From positions 77,360,631 to 77,424,630 of the forward strand of contig CM024755.1 in the NCBI GenBank assembly GCA_014218235.1: a stretch of DNA of 64,000 nt, in the 5' to 3' direction. The notes beneath the pieces are model-generated. The model ran no database searches and was not told the origin of the DNA. It saw only the letters and a list, made by a program, of their open reading frames with translations. This document shows, one piece after another, positions 44,011 through 54,297 of this stretch. Each line of letters opens with the position of its first letter. Position 1 is the first letter of the stretch. Source of the stretch: Colocasia esculenta (taxonomy: Eukaryota; Streptophyta; Magnoliopsida; Alismatales; Araceae). A program made the translations under genes and the position numbers.

Positions 44011-44747
44011 TAGTCATAACGATTTCGTGTAACGATTTCTTTACAACTTGATAGTCATAACGATTTCTTTACAACTCGATAGTCATAACGATTTCTTTAC
44101 AACTCGATAGTCATAACGATTTCGCGTAACGATTTCTTCATTAGTCATAACGATTTCTTGCAACGATTTCTTTAGAACTCGCAACGACTTGCCTGTTGTA
44201 ACGGCTTCATAAGTTATCACAACGATTTCTTTACAGTTCATAACGACTTGCTATAATTCATAACGATTTCATAAGTTATGAAGTCAGCAAGATTCTTTTT
44301 ATCGAATTTCTTGATGCATCAGTATAATGCTTTTTAAATAGCGTTGAAAAGTCAAAGTCATATCCTGTCCGTTGACTGCTATGCATTAAATGCTCTCCGA
44401 TCGTATCTCCCATGCATGCAGACAATATCTTCCATTTCTATGCTACTCTGTCTACGTACTTTTTCTTGGACAGAAAGGAGCTTTGCTATATACTGCAATA
44501 TCTGTTCCATCTCAACTAACAATAGACAGCAGTCCTAGCTGTCTTCTATTTATTGATGATATGCTTACAGATATCTGACAAGACTCATCTGGACAACGTT
44601 GGACACAAGATACAAAGTTCTATGACATCTCTTTGGCGTGTACACCAGGATAAAAGACTGACGATCAGAAGCTTCCTCAGTAACCAGTCTAACGTACACA
44701 AGGATAAGAGACAACGGACACTTCAACGTTCGAATTTGAATTAGCAG

Positions 44748-44756
44748 TTTAAATAG
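44748..44756 (+). promoter_or_regulatory. Likely TATA box of element B
   Basis: TTTAAATAG before AAGACTCAAGACGG, conserved in the 3' LTR (55721-55729) and in element A. It is about 480 bases downstream of the end of the AACGAT repeats. Confidence 0.5.
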
Positions 44757-45473
44757 AAGACTCAAGACGGAAAAGAAAGAAAGAGCGACAGTGCGCAACA
44801 ACGCTTGATTTCCGAAGAAGAAAGAAATCCATCTCTTAGAGTTTTTAGAACTTTGAAGAAGAGCGAAGCCTCCACTCCAAACCTTGTTCTAAGCTCTTAG
44901 CTCTCTGTGCTCAAAAGGAATCTTCTCATTTGTAAGAGCCTGTGTGGTCCTTGGAGAGAAAAACCTTGTTAAATCTCTTTCTCTCTCGGGGGCTTAGGAG
45001 CTTCAGGTTGTAGCTGGTCAAGCTAGAATCTGAAGCCTGTTTTCACACCCTTTTTCTGATTAGTTTGTGTTCCCTTCTGGACGAAGGAAGACCTGGTGGT
45101 ATCCAGGGTGGTTGTTGTTCCCTTCTGGACGAAGGAAGACCTGGTGGTATCCAGGGTGGTTGTTGTTCCCTTCAGGCTGAAGGAAGACCAGTTGAGGCTG
45201 GGTGTAAGGATCCTTAAGGGGGATTGTACCCTTGATAGTAAAATCCTGAGGTATTGCTCAGGGACTGGACGTAGGTCTCCTGTGGAGAGGAGTTCCGAAC
45301 CAGGATAAAATCCTTGTGTCTTGTGGATGTGTTTTGTGTGATTGTTGTCTTGTTTGCTCTAACTCTAACCTTGTTATTAAGTTGTGCAATCCTTTCAGTA
45401 AACAGGTTTTAATCAAGATCGAAGTTTTAATAACCCATTCACCCCCCCCTCTGGGCTAGCTAGCTGGGCAACA

Positions 45474-45488
45474 AGTGGTATCAGAGCC
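45474..45488 (+). other. Primer-binding site of element B
   Basis: AGTGGTATCAGAGCC directly after the 5' LTR; complements initiator-Met tRNA. Confidence 0.9.
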
Positions 45489-45537
45489 CGTCTCTTCGAC
45501 AAAGAAGAAGATCCAACGATCTGAAGAGCAAAGATCA

Positions 45538-47241
45538 ATGGCAGCCCAAAGTCACTTCGAAGGTCAGTCTGTCCAACAGACCTCCTTTATCAAATCTGGT
45601 CAATAGTGGAAGAAGGTGATCTGGTCGTCACAAATGAGAAAGCACAATGGACAGATGAAGATAGAAAGAAAATCTCCTTGAACTGTAAAGCTAAGAGCAT
45701 TCTATGTTGTGCTCTAAGCAAGAAAGAGTTCAACAGAGTTTCAGCATGCAAATCCTCCATGGAAATGTGGGAAAAGTTAAAGATCACATATGAAGGTACA
45801 GACAAAGTAAAGGAGACAAGATTGACATTCTTGTCACTCAGTATGAAAGATTTCAAATGCAAACAGGTGAGTCTATTACCCAAATGTTTAGTAGATTTAC
45901 TGACATTACTAATGGCCTAGCAAGTCTAGGAAAGTCATATGAAAATGCAGATATGGTAAGGAAGATTCTCAGATCCCTGCCATCTTCATGGACGGCAAAG
46001 GTCACAGCTATCGAAGAAGCTAATGATCTTAAGAGAATGTCAGTAGAAAAACTCATTGGGTCTCTCATGGCCCATGAAATAAACATGGAAAGACTAGGAG
46101 AATCCTCCAGTAGAAAGAAGCAGTCAAATGCGCTTAAAGCTAATGGGGACTCATCAGAAGAATCCTTAGATAACAGTGAAGATAGCAAAGATAGTGATGA
46201 TGAAGAAGCCATGCTCTCAAGAAGATTGCAGAGAATCTTGGCAAAGAAGAAGAAGTTCCAGTCTGGTAGGAGGTACTTCAAGAAAAACAAAGATCTCAAG
46301 AGACCAGATGGAAAAGATCAGAAGAGGAATGAGCCACTTTGCTATGAATGCAAGAAACCTGGACATATCAAGGCAGACTGTCCAATGTTAAAGAAAAATG
46401 ATCACAAGAAGAAGGACAGCTCCAAGAAGTTCAGAAGATTCAAAAAGAAAGCCATGGCAGCTGCATGGGACAACAGCAGCGACTCAGATAGTGAGTCAAG
46501 CTCGAGCAGTGAAGGTGAAGAAGCCAACTTGGCTCTCATGGCGAATACCGAGGATAAGGTAACATCTGATTCTTCTTTCGATTCCTGTAATGACTCAGAT
46601 TCGGATAATTTGGAAAGTGCATTTAATGAACTCTACGATAAGTATAAAGAAGTGTGTAAACTACTTAAGCTAAGCAAGAAAAATATCACATGTCTCGAAA
46701 ATACCAACTCAGATTTAAAATCTGAAAACGAAGAACTAGAAAAACAAATAGTTGAGCTTAGAGAAGAAATGAACTATTATGTGAAAACTTAAAAGAGAAC
46801 AGAAAAATCACTGACCTAGAAAAACAGGAAAACTCAGATGATTTAAGAAAAACTGTAAATGAATTAAATGAAGAAAACAATACACTAGCAAGCACCCTAG
46901 AAAAATTTACCAATGGTAAAAACTCTTTAATATTAAAAGGTGCTAGGAGATCGGGTAAAAAGAAAAATGGATTAGGATATACACCCCCAGATAATGAAGA
47001 AACCATAATATACCCTAAAACATATCCAACACCAAAATTTGTACCCGAACAAGATGTAGCATACAAAGCTGATTTCAAATACATAGAAAAAGTAACTAAG
47101 TTATCCTGCTGCAGTCACTGCAACAAGTTAGGACATATTAAAATGACATGCCCAACAAGACATAAAAAATGGATATTAAAAGGTAAAGTTGATGATACTA
47201 ACCAATCAGGACCCAAAAGAATTTGGGTACCTAAAGCTTGA
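45538..47241 (+). pseudogene. gag: Gag of element B (frameshifted)
   Basis: It starts ATGGCAGCCCAAAGTC 50 bases after the primer site, in the same context as TR-GAG and element A. The frame stops after 22 codons at 45604-45606; by comparison with TR-GAG a short segment of the N-terminal domain is missing there. Coding goes on in other frames: 45606-45850 (WEKLKITYEGTDKVKET), 45857-46790 (MERLGESSSRKK, first CCHC knuckle C-YECKKPGHIKAD-C near 46340) and 46790-47241 (coiled coil, second knuckle C-SHCNKLGHIKMT-C with all four ligands). It ends IWVPKA-TGA at 47239-47241. Frame changes fall near 45823 and 46785. Capsid protein of the element; not expressed as one product as sequenced. Confidence 0.88.
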
Positions 47242-47459
47242 TGTTCTCATTTCAGGTTAACCCTCGAGCATCCAAATGGTATTTGGATAGTGGGTGCTCA
47301 AGGCATATGTCAGGCAACAAGAAGATATTTGTTGATCTCCAAGCTGAAGAAGGTACAGTCACCTATGGAGATAATGGAAAAGGGACTGTGATAGGAAGCG
47401 GGTCTGTGAACATCAAAGGAAAATCAGTCATAAAGGATGTAATGCTGGTCAAAGGTTAA
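47241..47459 (+). pseudogene. pol: Protease region of element B pol (frame breaks at 47459)
   Basis: The aspartic protease that cuts the polyprotein. KWYLDSGCSRHMSG contains the catalytic D-S-G triad typical of copia proteases. The first ATG overlaps the gag stop (TGATG, 47239-47243), in a different frame from gag. A frame change near 47455 separates it from the downstream region, where LISISQLCDKGHQ continues the same protein. Confidence 0.82.
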
Positions 47460-47485
47460 AGCACAATCTCATCAGCATCAGCCAG

Positions 47486-49243
47486 TTGTGTGACAAAGGC
47501 CATCAAATTCAGTTTCAAGAATCAAAATGCAGTATCTTAAAGGATGGTGCAGTCATATTTGAAGCCTACAGAGAAAGAAATTTGTATGTTCTATATCTCG
47601 ATGAACTCAAGGATCAAGATGTGTGTTTGGCAGCTAGCAAAGATAAATCAACTGAGTTGTGGCACAGAAGATTGGGCCACTGCAGCTTGGATGGGCTGAA
47701 CAAGCTCAGAAAAAGAAAACTAGTTGAAGGACTGCCAAAGGTAAATTTCAGATTGGATAGCATTTGCAGACCTTGTGCAAGAGGAAAGCACACCAAGAGC
47801 TCCTTCAAATCAAAGACTGTAGTAACCACCTCAAAGCCCTTAGAACTACTTCACATGGATTTATTTGGGCCAATGAGGACTACCAGTTTGGGAGGAAAGA
47901 ATTTTGGATTTGTAATAGTTGATGATTATTCAAGATTCACTTGGGTATCCTTTTTAGAGCACAAAGATGACACATTTGAGAATTTTGTCAGCTTCAGTAA
48001 GAAAGTTCAGAAAGATCAGAAATTCTCAATTGTCTCTATTCGATCAGATCATGGTGGTGAGTTTCAGAATGAAAAGTTTACGAAGTTCTGTGATGATCAA
48101 GGAATTGAGCACAACTTCTCAGCTCCAAGGACACCTCAACAGAATGGAATTGCTGAGAGGAAAAACAGAACTCTTTTGGATATGGCAAGATCAATGTTAT
48201 CAGAATATGATCTGCCAAGATATTTCTGGGCCGAAGCTATCAACACTGCATGTTATATCATAAATAGAGTGATGATCAGGCCAATTCTGAAAAAGACTGC
48301 TTATGAACTCTACAAAGAAAAGAAGCCAAAGATTAGCCATTTCAGAATATTTGGATGTCCTTGCTTCATCCATAACAATGGAAAAAGGGACATTGGTAAG
48401 TTGGATGCCAAATCAGATGAAGGCATTTTCATGGGGTATTCCTCTAAACCTAAAGGTTATAGAGTTTTCAATAAACGTTCCTTATTAATTGAACAATCAG
48501 TACATGTTATTTTTGATGAATCTAACCCTTCCTTGAAAAAGGAAGAAATTAGTGACATTGATGATGCAGATGTCTTGTCCGAAAAATTAAAGAAAACTTC
48601 AATTAAGGACAAAGAGGATCCAACTCTGGAAGAACTGCAGCAAACAGAAATCCAACATAAAGATCTTCCAAAGGAATGGAGACATCAGAAAGATCACCCT
48701 CCTGAAAACATCATTGGTGATCCATCTGTAGGGGTAAGAACTAGAGGTAATGTAATTCCATGCGACTATTTAGCATTTGTTTCTCAAGTAGAGCCTAAGA
48801 CAGTCAATGAAGCTTTATCTGATGAATCTTGGATATTAGCCATGCAAGATGAACTAAATCAGTTCAAGAGAAACCAAGTATGGTCACTTGTTCCTAGACC
48901 ATCCAATCATTCAGTTATTGGCACCAAGTGGGTGTTCAGAAATAAACTGGATGAGTCTGGAATAATCTTAAGGAACAAAGCCAGATTGGTGGCTCAAGGC
49001 TACTCCCAAGAGGAAGGCATAGATTTCGATGAAACTTATGCACCTGTAGCTAGACTTGAGGCCATTAGGATTTTACTTGCTTATGCATCTGCACTTGATT
49101 TAAAACTTTTTCAAATGGATGTCAAATCAGCCTTTTTAAATGGTTTCATCAAGGAGGAAGTTTATGTTGAACAACCTCCAGGTTTTGACGACTCTGAATT
49201 TCCAAATCATGTATTTAAACTACATAAGGCTTTATATGGTTAA
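47486..49243 (+). pseudogene. pol: Integrase and first half of RT, element B
   Basis: A 585-residue open stretch. Residues 55-105 hold the integrase zinc site (H60, H65, C94, C97). The catalytic core has D125 in LLHMDLFGP, D188 in IRSDHGGEF and E224 in QQNGIAERKNR, spaced as in active copia integrases. VFGCP-type and KGYRVF motifs follow. From about residue 440 the copia RT begins: ALSDESWILAMQDELNQF, KARLVAQGYSQEEGIDFDET, QMDVKSAFLNGFI. A stop at ALYG (49241-49243), where relatives continue GLKQAPRAW, marks a frame change; RT resumes in the next frame. All core catalytic residues are intact. Confidence 0.9.
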
Positions 49244-50313
49244 AGCAAGCTCCTAGAGCCTGGTATGAAAGGCTCAGTACTTTCTTATTAAATCATGGTT
49301 TCACTAGAGGTAAAGTAGATAGTACATTATTTATAAAATCTAAGGTTAAACATATACTTCTTGTACAAATCTATGTAGATGATATTATTTTTGGATCTAC
49401 TGATGAATCTCTTTGCAAGTACTTTGAAAAGCTTATGCAGGGAGAATTCGAAATGAGCTTGATGGGGGAGTTAAGCTACTTCCTTGGATTGCAAATCAAG
49501 CAAGGGAAGGATGGCACTCATATCTGTCAAGCAAAGTACACCAAAGAGCTGTTGAAGAAATTTGGATTTGAAGATGCAAAGCCATTATCAACTCCAATGA
49601 GCACATCAACCAGAATGGACAGTGATCAAAAAGGTAAAAGGGTAGATCAAAAGAATTATCGAGGTATGATAGGATCATTACTTTACTTAACTGCCAGTAG
49701 ACCAGACATTTTGTTCAGTGTATGCATGTGTGCTAGATATCAGGCAGACCCTAGAGAGTCTCACTTAATCTCTGTAAAAAGAATATTTAGATATTTAGCT
49801 AGAACTCATGATTTAGGTCTCTGGTATCCTAGATCTTGTGAGATAAATCTAATAGGATATTCAGATGCTGATTATGCTGGTTGCAAAGTAGATAGAAAGA
49901 GCACCAGTGGATGTTGTCAGTTTCTTGCAGGATGCTTAATATCATGGACATCCAAGAAACAAAATTCAGTAGCTCTATCAACAGCTGAGGCGGAATATGT
50001 TGCTGCTGGAAGTTGCTGTACACAACTTCTTTGGATAAAGCAACAACTTGAAGATTTCGGCATTCACATCAAATCAATTCCTCTATTGTGTGATAATACA
50101 AGTGCCATCAACCTCACCAAAAATCCAGTTCAACACTCAAGGACGAAGCACATTGAGGTAAGATATCATTTTATTCGAGACCATGTAGCTAGTGGTAATT
50201 TAGAAATTTCGTTTATAGATACAAATGGTCAATTGGCAGATATCTTCACAAAAGCCCTACCTGAAGAGAGATTTACATCTCTTAGAAGGGAACTAGGGAT
50301 GTGCAATTTGTGA
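49244..50313 (+). pseudogene. pol: Second half of RT and RNase H, element B
   Basis: It continues the polymerase in a third frame. KQAPRAWYERLS is followed by the catalytic YVDDIIFGS (about 49372), GELSYFLGLQIKQ, the connection domain, then RNase H: YSDADYAGC, RKSTSGCCQFLAG, LSTAEAEYVAAGSC, LLCDNTSAINLTKNP and HSRTKHIEVRYHFIRDHV, ending MCNL. The RNase H carboxylates (D of SDAD, E of AEAEY, D of CDNTSA) are present. From 49435 to the stop the frame is uninterrupted. Confidence 0.9.
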
Positions 50314-50718
50314 AAGAATTTCTGTGATTTTATTGACATATAAATTTTTCAGATTAAATGAAAGTTCTCTCTCCGTTAAAGTTAAGCAAAACTCAGTTAT
50401 CTATATGCTTTGACCGCTTCTGTGTAGAAAGTTGTTTGACTTGTCAAACCTTTTTGTCGCTTTCTACCTTTGCCGCCTTTTGGCGCTCCTCCTTTCAATA
50501 AAGTAATATTATTTTACCCAAATCGCTTTGAGATCGATTCGTCTTCTACCTTTACCCTTTTTATTCTCTATCTGTTCACCCAAAGCTGATGCCCTAACGA
50601 TTTTGGGATCGACTCTCTGCAACTTTCGAAGCCTTCTTCTCTTCCCGCGAAGAATTCCTTCGAGAACTTCCGTCCCTTCCATCATCCTCCCTTCCAGAAT
50701 CTTTTCTTCTCTGCACCC
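50314..50718 (+). other. Pol-to-env spacer of element B
   Basis: 405 bases with no gene. It contains AATAAAG (50498), two TTTTGACTTG-like repeats and a pyrimidine-rich leader (50540-50715) just before the env-like ATG, perhaps the 5' leader of a separate or spliced mRNA. Confidence 0.5.
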
Positions 50719-53700
50719 ATGGCCGCTCCGTTGATCTCCGGAAGTGTTGGGGGCTACAGTGCTGAGTATTTATCCCCAAGGGAGCAAGAAAGATTTACGT
50801 TTGTGAAGACGAAGATTTGCGGAAATAAGGCAGTGGATGTTCAGAATCTTGAGAAGAGTGGCATGGCCAGGCTAGTTGATACTCTAAGAAGATGCAGTGG
50901 ATGGATGTGGTCACCTTCAGTGAGGTAAGCTACCCGGACTTGGTAAAAGCTTTCTACATCTGTCTGAAGTCAGAAGCAGATGGATCCCTTGTTTCCTCTG
51001 TCAAGGTATCCAAATCAGAATAACCCATGAGCTTTTGCGTGATCTGTTTGGAGTAAAGACCTCTGGATTTAGTGGCATTCACTCTGTGAATGATGAAGTC
51101 AAAGGTCTCGGGATTATCGGTCCAGGATTTAAGTTGAAGGATGGGAAGCTTGATATTAATCAGATGTCCGCGTTCACCGATTGCTTCACTTTATAGTCTG
51201 CCAAATCTTAGTTCCCCGTAGTGCTACCTTTTCCTCATGCACTAGGGCAGATTCGGACATAATGTTCTGGGCAATCCAGAACAAAGAGATAAACCTGGCC
51301 GCAGTGATGATTGAGCGAATGATGTTTGCACATGCTCAGTTATGGGAAACAAAGAGCAAGTTGAATGTTTCCCTTCCGTATGCCCATCTTCTGACCAAGA
51401 TTTTCAAGCACTTTGGAGTAGATCTGTCAGGTGCGGTAGCTGAAAAGATGGGCCAGTCTATAAGGTCCAGAAACCTGAAGAAAAGTGGTTTTTCAGTGCA
51501 AGAAGGAGTTTGGTCGAAATCCTCTGTGGCTGAAGGAGAAGCAGTTATTGCAGATATTCCAGAAGCAGTAGAAGTAGAGCAAGCAGCAGCAAGTCCAGCA
51601 GAGCAAGAACCAGTTGAGTCAGCTGTGGGATGCCAATCCGAAGCTCAATTGGAAGAGGGTGCAGCTGGTGTGGCAGATTCCTTGCCCACCACCTTAGTCG
51701 CCTCTATTTTAAAGAAGTATTGGACTCCATTCCCTCCATCTCAGTCTCTTCTAAGGCAGGTGGACCTGATGAAGATGTTGTCTTGGAAGAAGCTCCTGCT
51801 CAGGGGGAGCAAGAAAGTATTGAAGTCCCTGCTCCCATTCAGGGGGAGCATGCTGAGAGTGAAAAGCCAGAGAATGAAGCCTTTTCTGAGAAAGCTGCAC
51901 CTACTCAGGAAACTCCAGCTCCAGCCATGGTTGATGTTAGTGAAGGCCCAAGTGCAACTATAAATCTTGAGGAGCCTGTCTCTCAGCCAGGTAAGCAGAA
52001 AAGAGTTGTTCACAGGAGGTCAAGGAAGGGCCATAGGAAAGTAAAGTTGAAGCATGTTATGGCCTTGTTAAAAGCCCAAGGAGAGATCTTGGCATCAGTT
52101 CAGTCTGGTATACAAGGAATTGTTTCAAATCAAGTTTCAACCTCCTCAGACGTATCCTCAATAAGAAATGCAATGAGGTATTTCAATAAAGAAATGTCTG
52201 ATATGAAGAATTTGCTGGCTAATCTTTCAAAGTCTAGTGGTGTCCCTCCTGCACCTACTCAGAGCAGTCCAGCTGAAGTTCCTAGGCCACCAGGGCCTCC
52301 AGCAGAAGTCTCTCGGCCAACAGGGCCGCCAGTTCAAGGGTCAGGGCCATCAGGGCCATCAGTTGTAAGGTCACCCGGACCAGTGGCAGCCTCAGGGTCT
52401 TCAGGACCCTCTCCTGCAGTCAGAGGAAGTCAGGCCAAAGGAAAGAGCCAGTGTCAGTCTCCAAGGCCCCTGATACTTCATCTCTTGCCACTCCAACCCT
52501 CTCCACACCTTCATCTCCTCCTACTGCACCTCCTGCTCCACCAACCATAAAACATCCCATGCCTCGCACCCAACCTTCCTCATCCTCTACTTCCTCTCAA
52601 CCCTCCTTCTCACCTACTCCAGCTCTCATCTCAGCTTCATCCTCATTAACTCCTCAACCTTCACCTATTAAAATCCAAACATCTCATCCTCAACCAACCT
52701 CTTCCTTTAATCCTAAACACTTTTTCTATCCTCCTACTCCTCCTAATTCTGTTATCTTTCCTCCAGTGAAACCTCTGCCTCTTGGTATTTTTGACACCAA
52801 TGTTCCAGACCATTTTGAAAGGAACACTCTCCTCACCATTCTTTCCACAGCCTCTCACATTCACAGGACTGACCCTCCTAGTCCTGTCTTGAAAAAGAGA
52901 AAAACCTCTTCCTCTCTAAGCACTCCTTCTGCTTCTCTCTACCCTCCTTTATGGTACTCTCTTACCCTTGATCCTAAGAGAAGACCTATCTACAAAGAAT
53001 ACCTCCAGAAATGCATTCTTTCTACCATTTATGGTATTCCTTTTCTCAACCTCTCCGAACACCTGGACATTGTTCTTCCTTTTACTCAGATATCTCAAGC
53101 TTTCAAATCCAAAATCTTGAGGGCACTGAGTTCAAGACTGAAGATCAGTGGGCAGCTATCAAAGGAAACAAGGCTCAGTACTCAAAATACCTGACTGCAA
53201 GGGCCGAATCCCTCTCTCTCAGAGCTCACCCACTCACCTTCTCTGAGTGGTTTATCTTCCAGCACAAGAACTCTTGGGGATCCTTCATTTTGAAGGAAAT
53301 TCGCATTGCCAGAGCCTTTCAGCTGTACAGTGACTTCTGTTACTTGAACAAAATTCCAGAAGTTCAGTTTTGCCAGTTCAACTCGCAGATTACTGTGCTG
53401 CAATCAGAAACCCCTCTCAACCTTCCTCTTACAGTAGACTTTGTCTCCTTCAAGGTTGATTTTCCAGTTCTTCTGCCGAAGCTGCACTCGTTAGTGTTTA
53501 ATTCAGATGCTGGATCTCATGCTCTAGATATGTTTGCAAGGCAGCTGGGCCGGATGTCAGCCAAGCAGGCCGATCTCCTCCTTTTTGCGGTTCATCTTCA
53601 GAGAATATCACTCTGGCCGCATGTCTTCTCAGACCTTAGCTCCACTCATTTCTGAGTGTGAAAGACTCACCTCATCAGAATGGGAGCTTCTCTATCGGGC

Positions 53701-54154
53701 CTCTTATCAGCAATTGGAAGCTATCAATCAAGATCTAGTTAGTCAGAGGAAGCCTGCTCTTTCTGCAGAAGCCTTTATGGATCTAAATTCCATCGCACCC
53801 ATACCAGAGCTCTATGCTGTATGGGCATCTAGATATTCTGCTTTCTATGCCTTAAAGCAGGATCTGTTAAATCAACTCTTCACTATCCAATTTCCTTGGA
53901 CAGATTTCTCCATAGGGCCAGTTTTGGCAAGAGTACTTACTTCAGATTCATTTTGGACAAACTCAGTATGGAGAATTCTTAGAGCAGCAAAGGCCTCTAC
54001 ATTCAGAGGAACATCCCTTCCATGGGACCCTCCTTCTCAGTTACCTTTGGCGTTTTTTCTGCAAATTTTTGAGGATCTTGAGATCAAGGCATGGGCTGTT
54101 ATCTCACAGCATGCCTCCTTGTTATCTCCTCTGTATTATCTTTCTCCATCTTAA
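50719..54154 (+). pseudogene. Env-like third reading frame of element B (frameshifted)
   Basis: It begins CACCCATGGCC, a strong start context. The N-terminal domain (50719-51510) holds VKAFYICLKSEADGSL, ITHELLRDLFGV and MLPY-type KLNVSLPYAHLLTKIFKHFG, matching the putative plant transposon/env-like proteins of SIRE-type elements. A glutamate/alanine/proline-rich region (51520-51990) leads to a basic patch, VVHRRSRKGHRK, then a coiled-coil-like segment and a long proline/serine-rich stretch (52250-52900). The C-terminal part (53000-54150) is folded-looking, with LTFSEWFIFQHKNSWGSF. I see no convincing signal peptide or transmembrane helix. At least five frame changes break it (near 50925, 51180, 51710, 52450, 53130, 53640). 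Function unknown. Confidence 0.75.
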
Positions 54155-54284
54155 TATAAATCTTTCTCTCTTCTTTGTCTCACAGCTTATCTTTTTGCTT
54201 AATGACAAAATGGGGGAGACAACTAACGTAAATCTGAAAAACATTTCATTTTTTGTATGATGTTTAGTATATTTTGTCATCATC
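54155..54284 (+). other. Non-coding stretch before the element B polypurine tract
   Basis: AT-rich, with an extra purine block AAAATGGGGGAGA at 54208-54220, a possible second plus-strand primer. Confidence 0.45.
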
Positions 54285-54297
54285 AAAAAGGGGAGAT
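54285..54297 (+). other. Polypurine tract of element B
   Basis: AAAAAGGGGAGAT immediately before the 3' LTR start TGATGACC. Confidence 0.9.

Larger units (their letters stand above)
43313..45473 (+). repeat. 5' LTR of element B
   Basis: 2161 bases, TGATGAGACTGTCCCC to GGCTAGCTAGCTGGGCAACA. U3 holds the 59-base tandem array; R/U5 contains a nearly perfect direct repeat of a CCCTTCTGGACGAAGGAAGA unit (45071-45140) and the AACCAGGATAAAATCC signature of the group. Confidence 0.93.
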
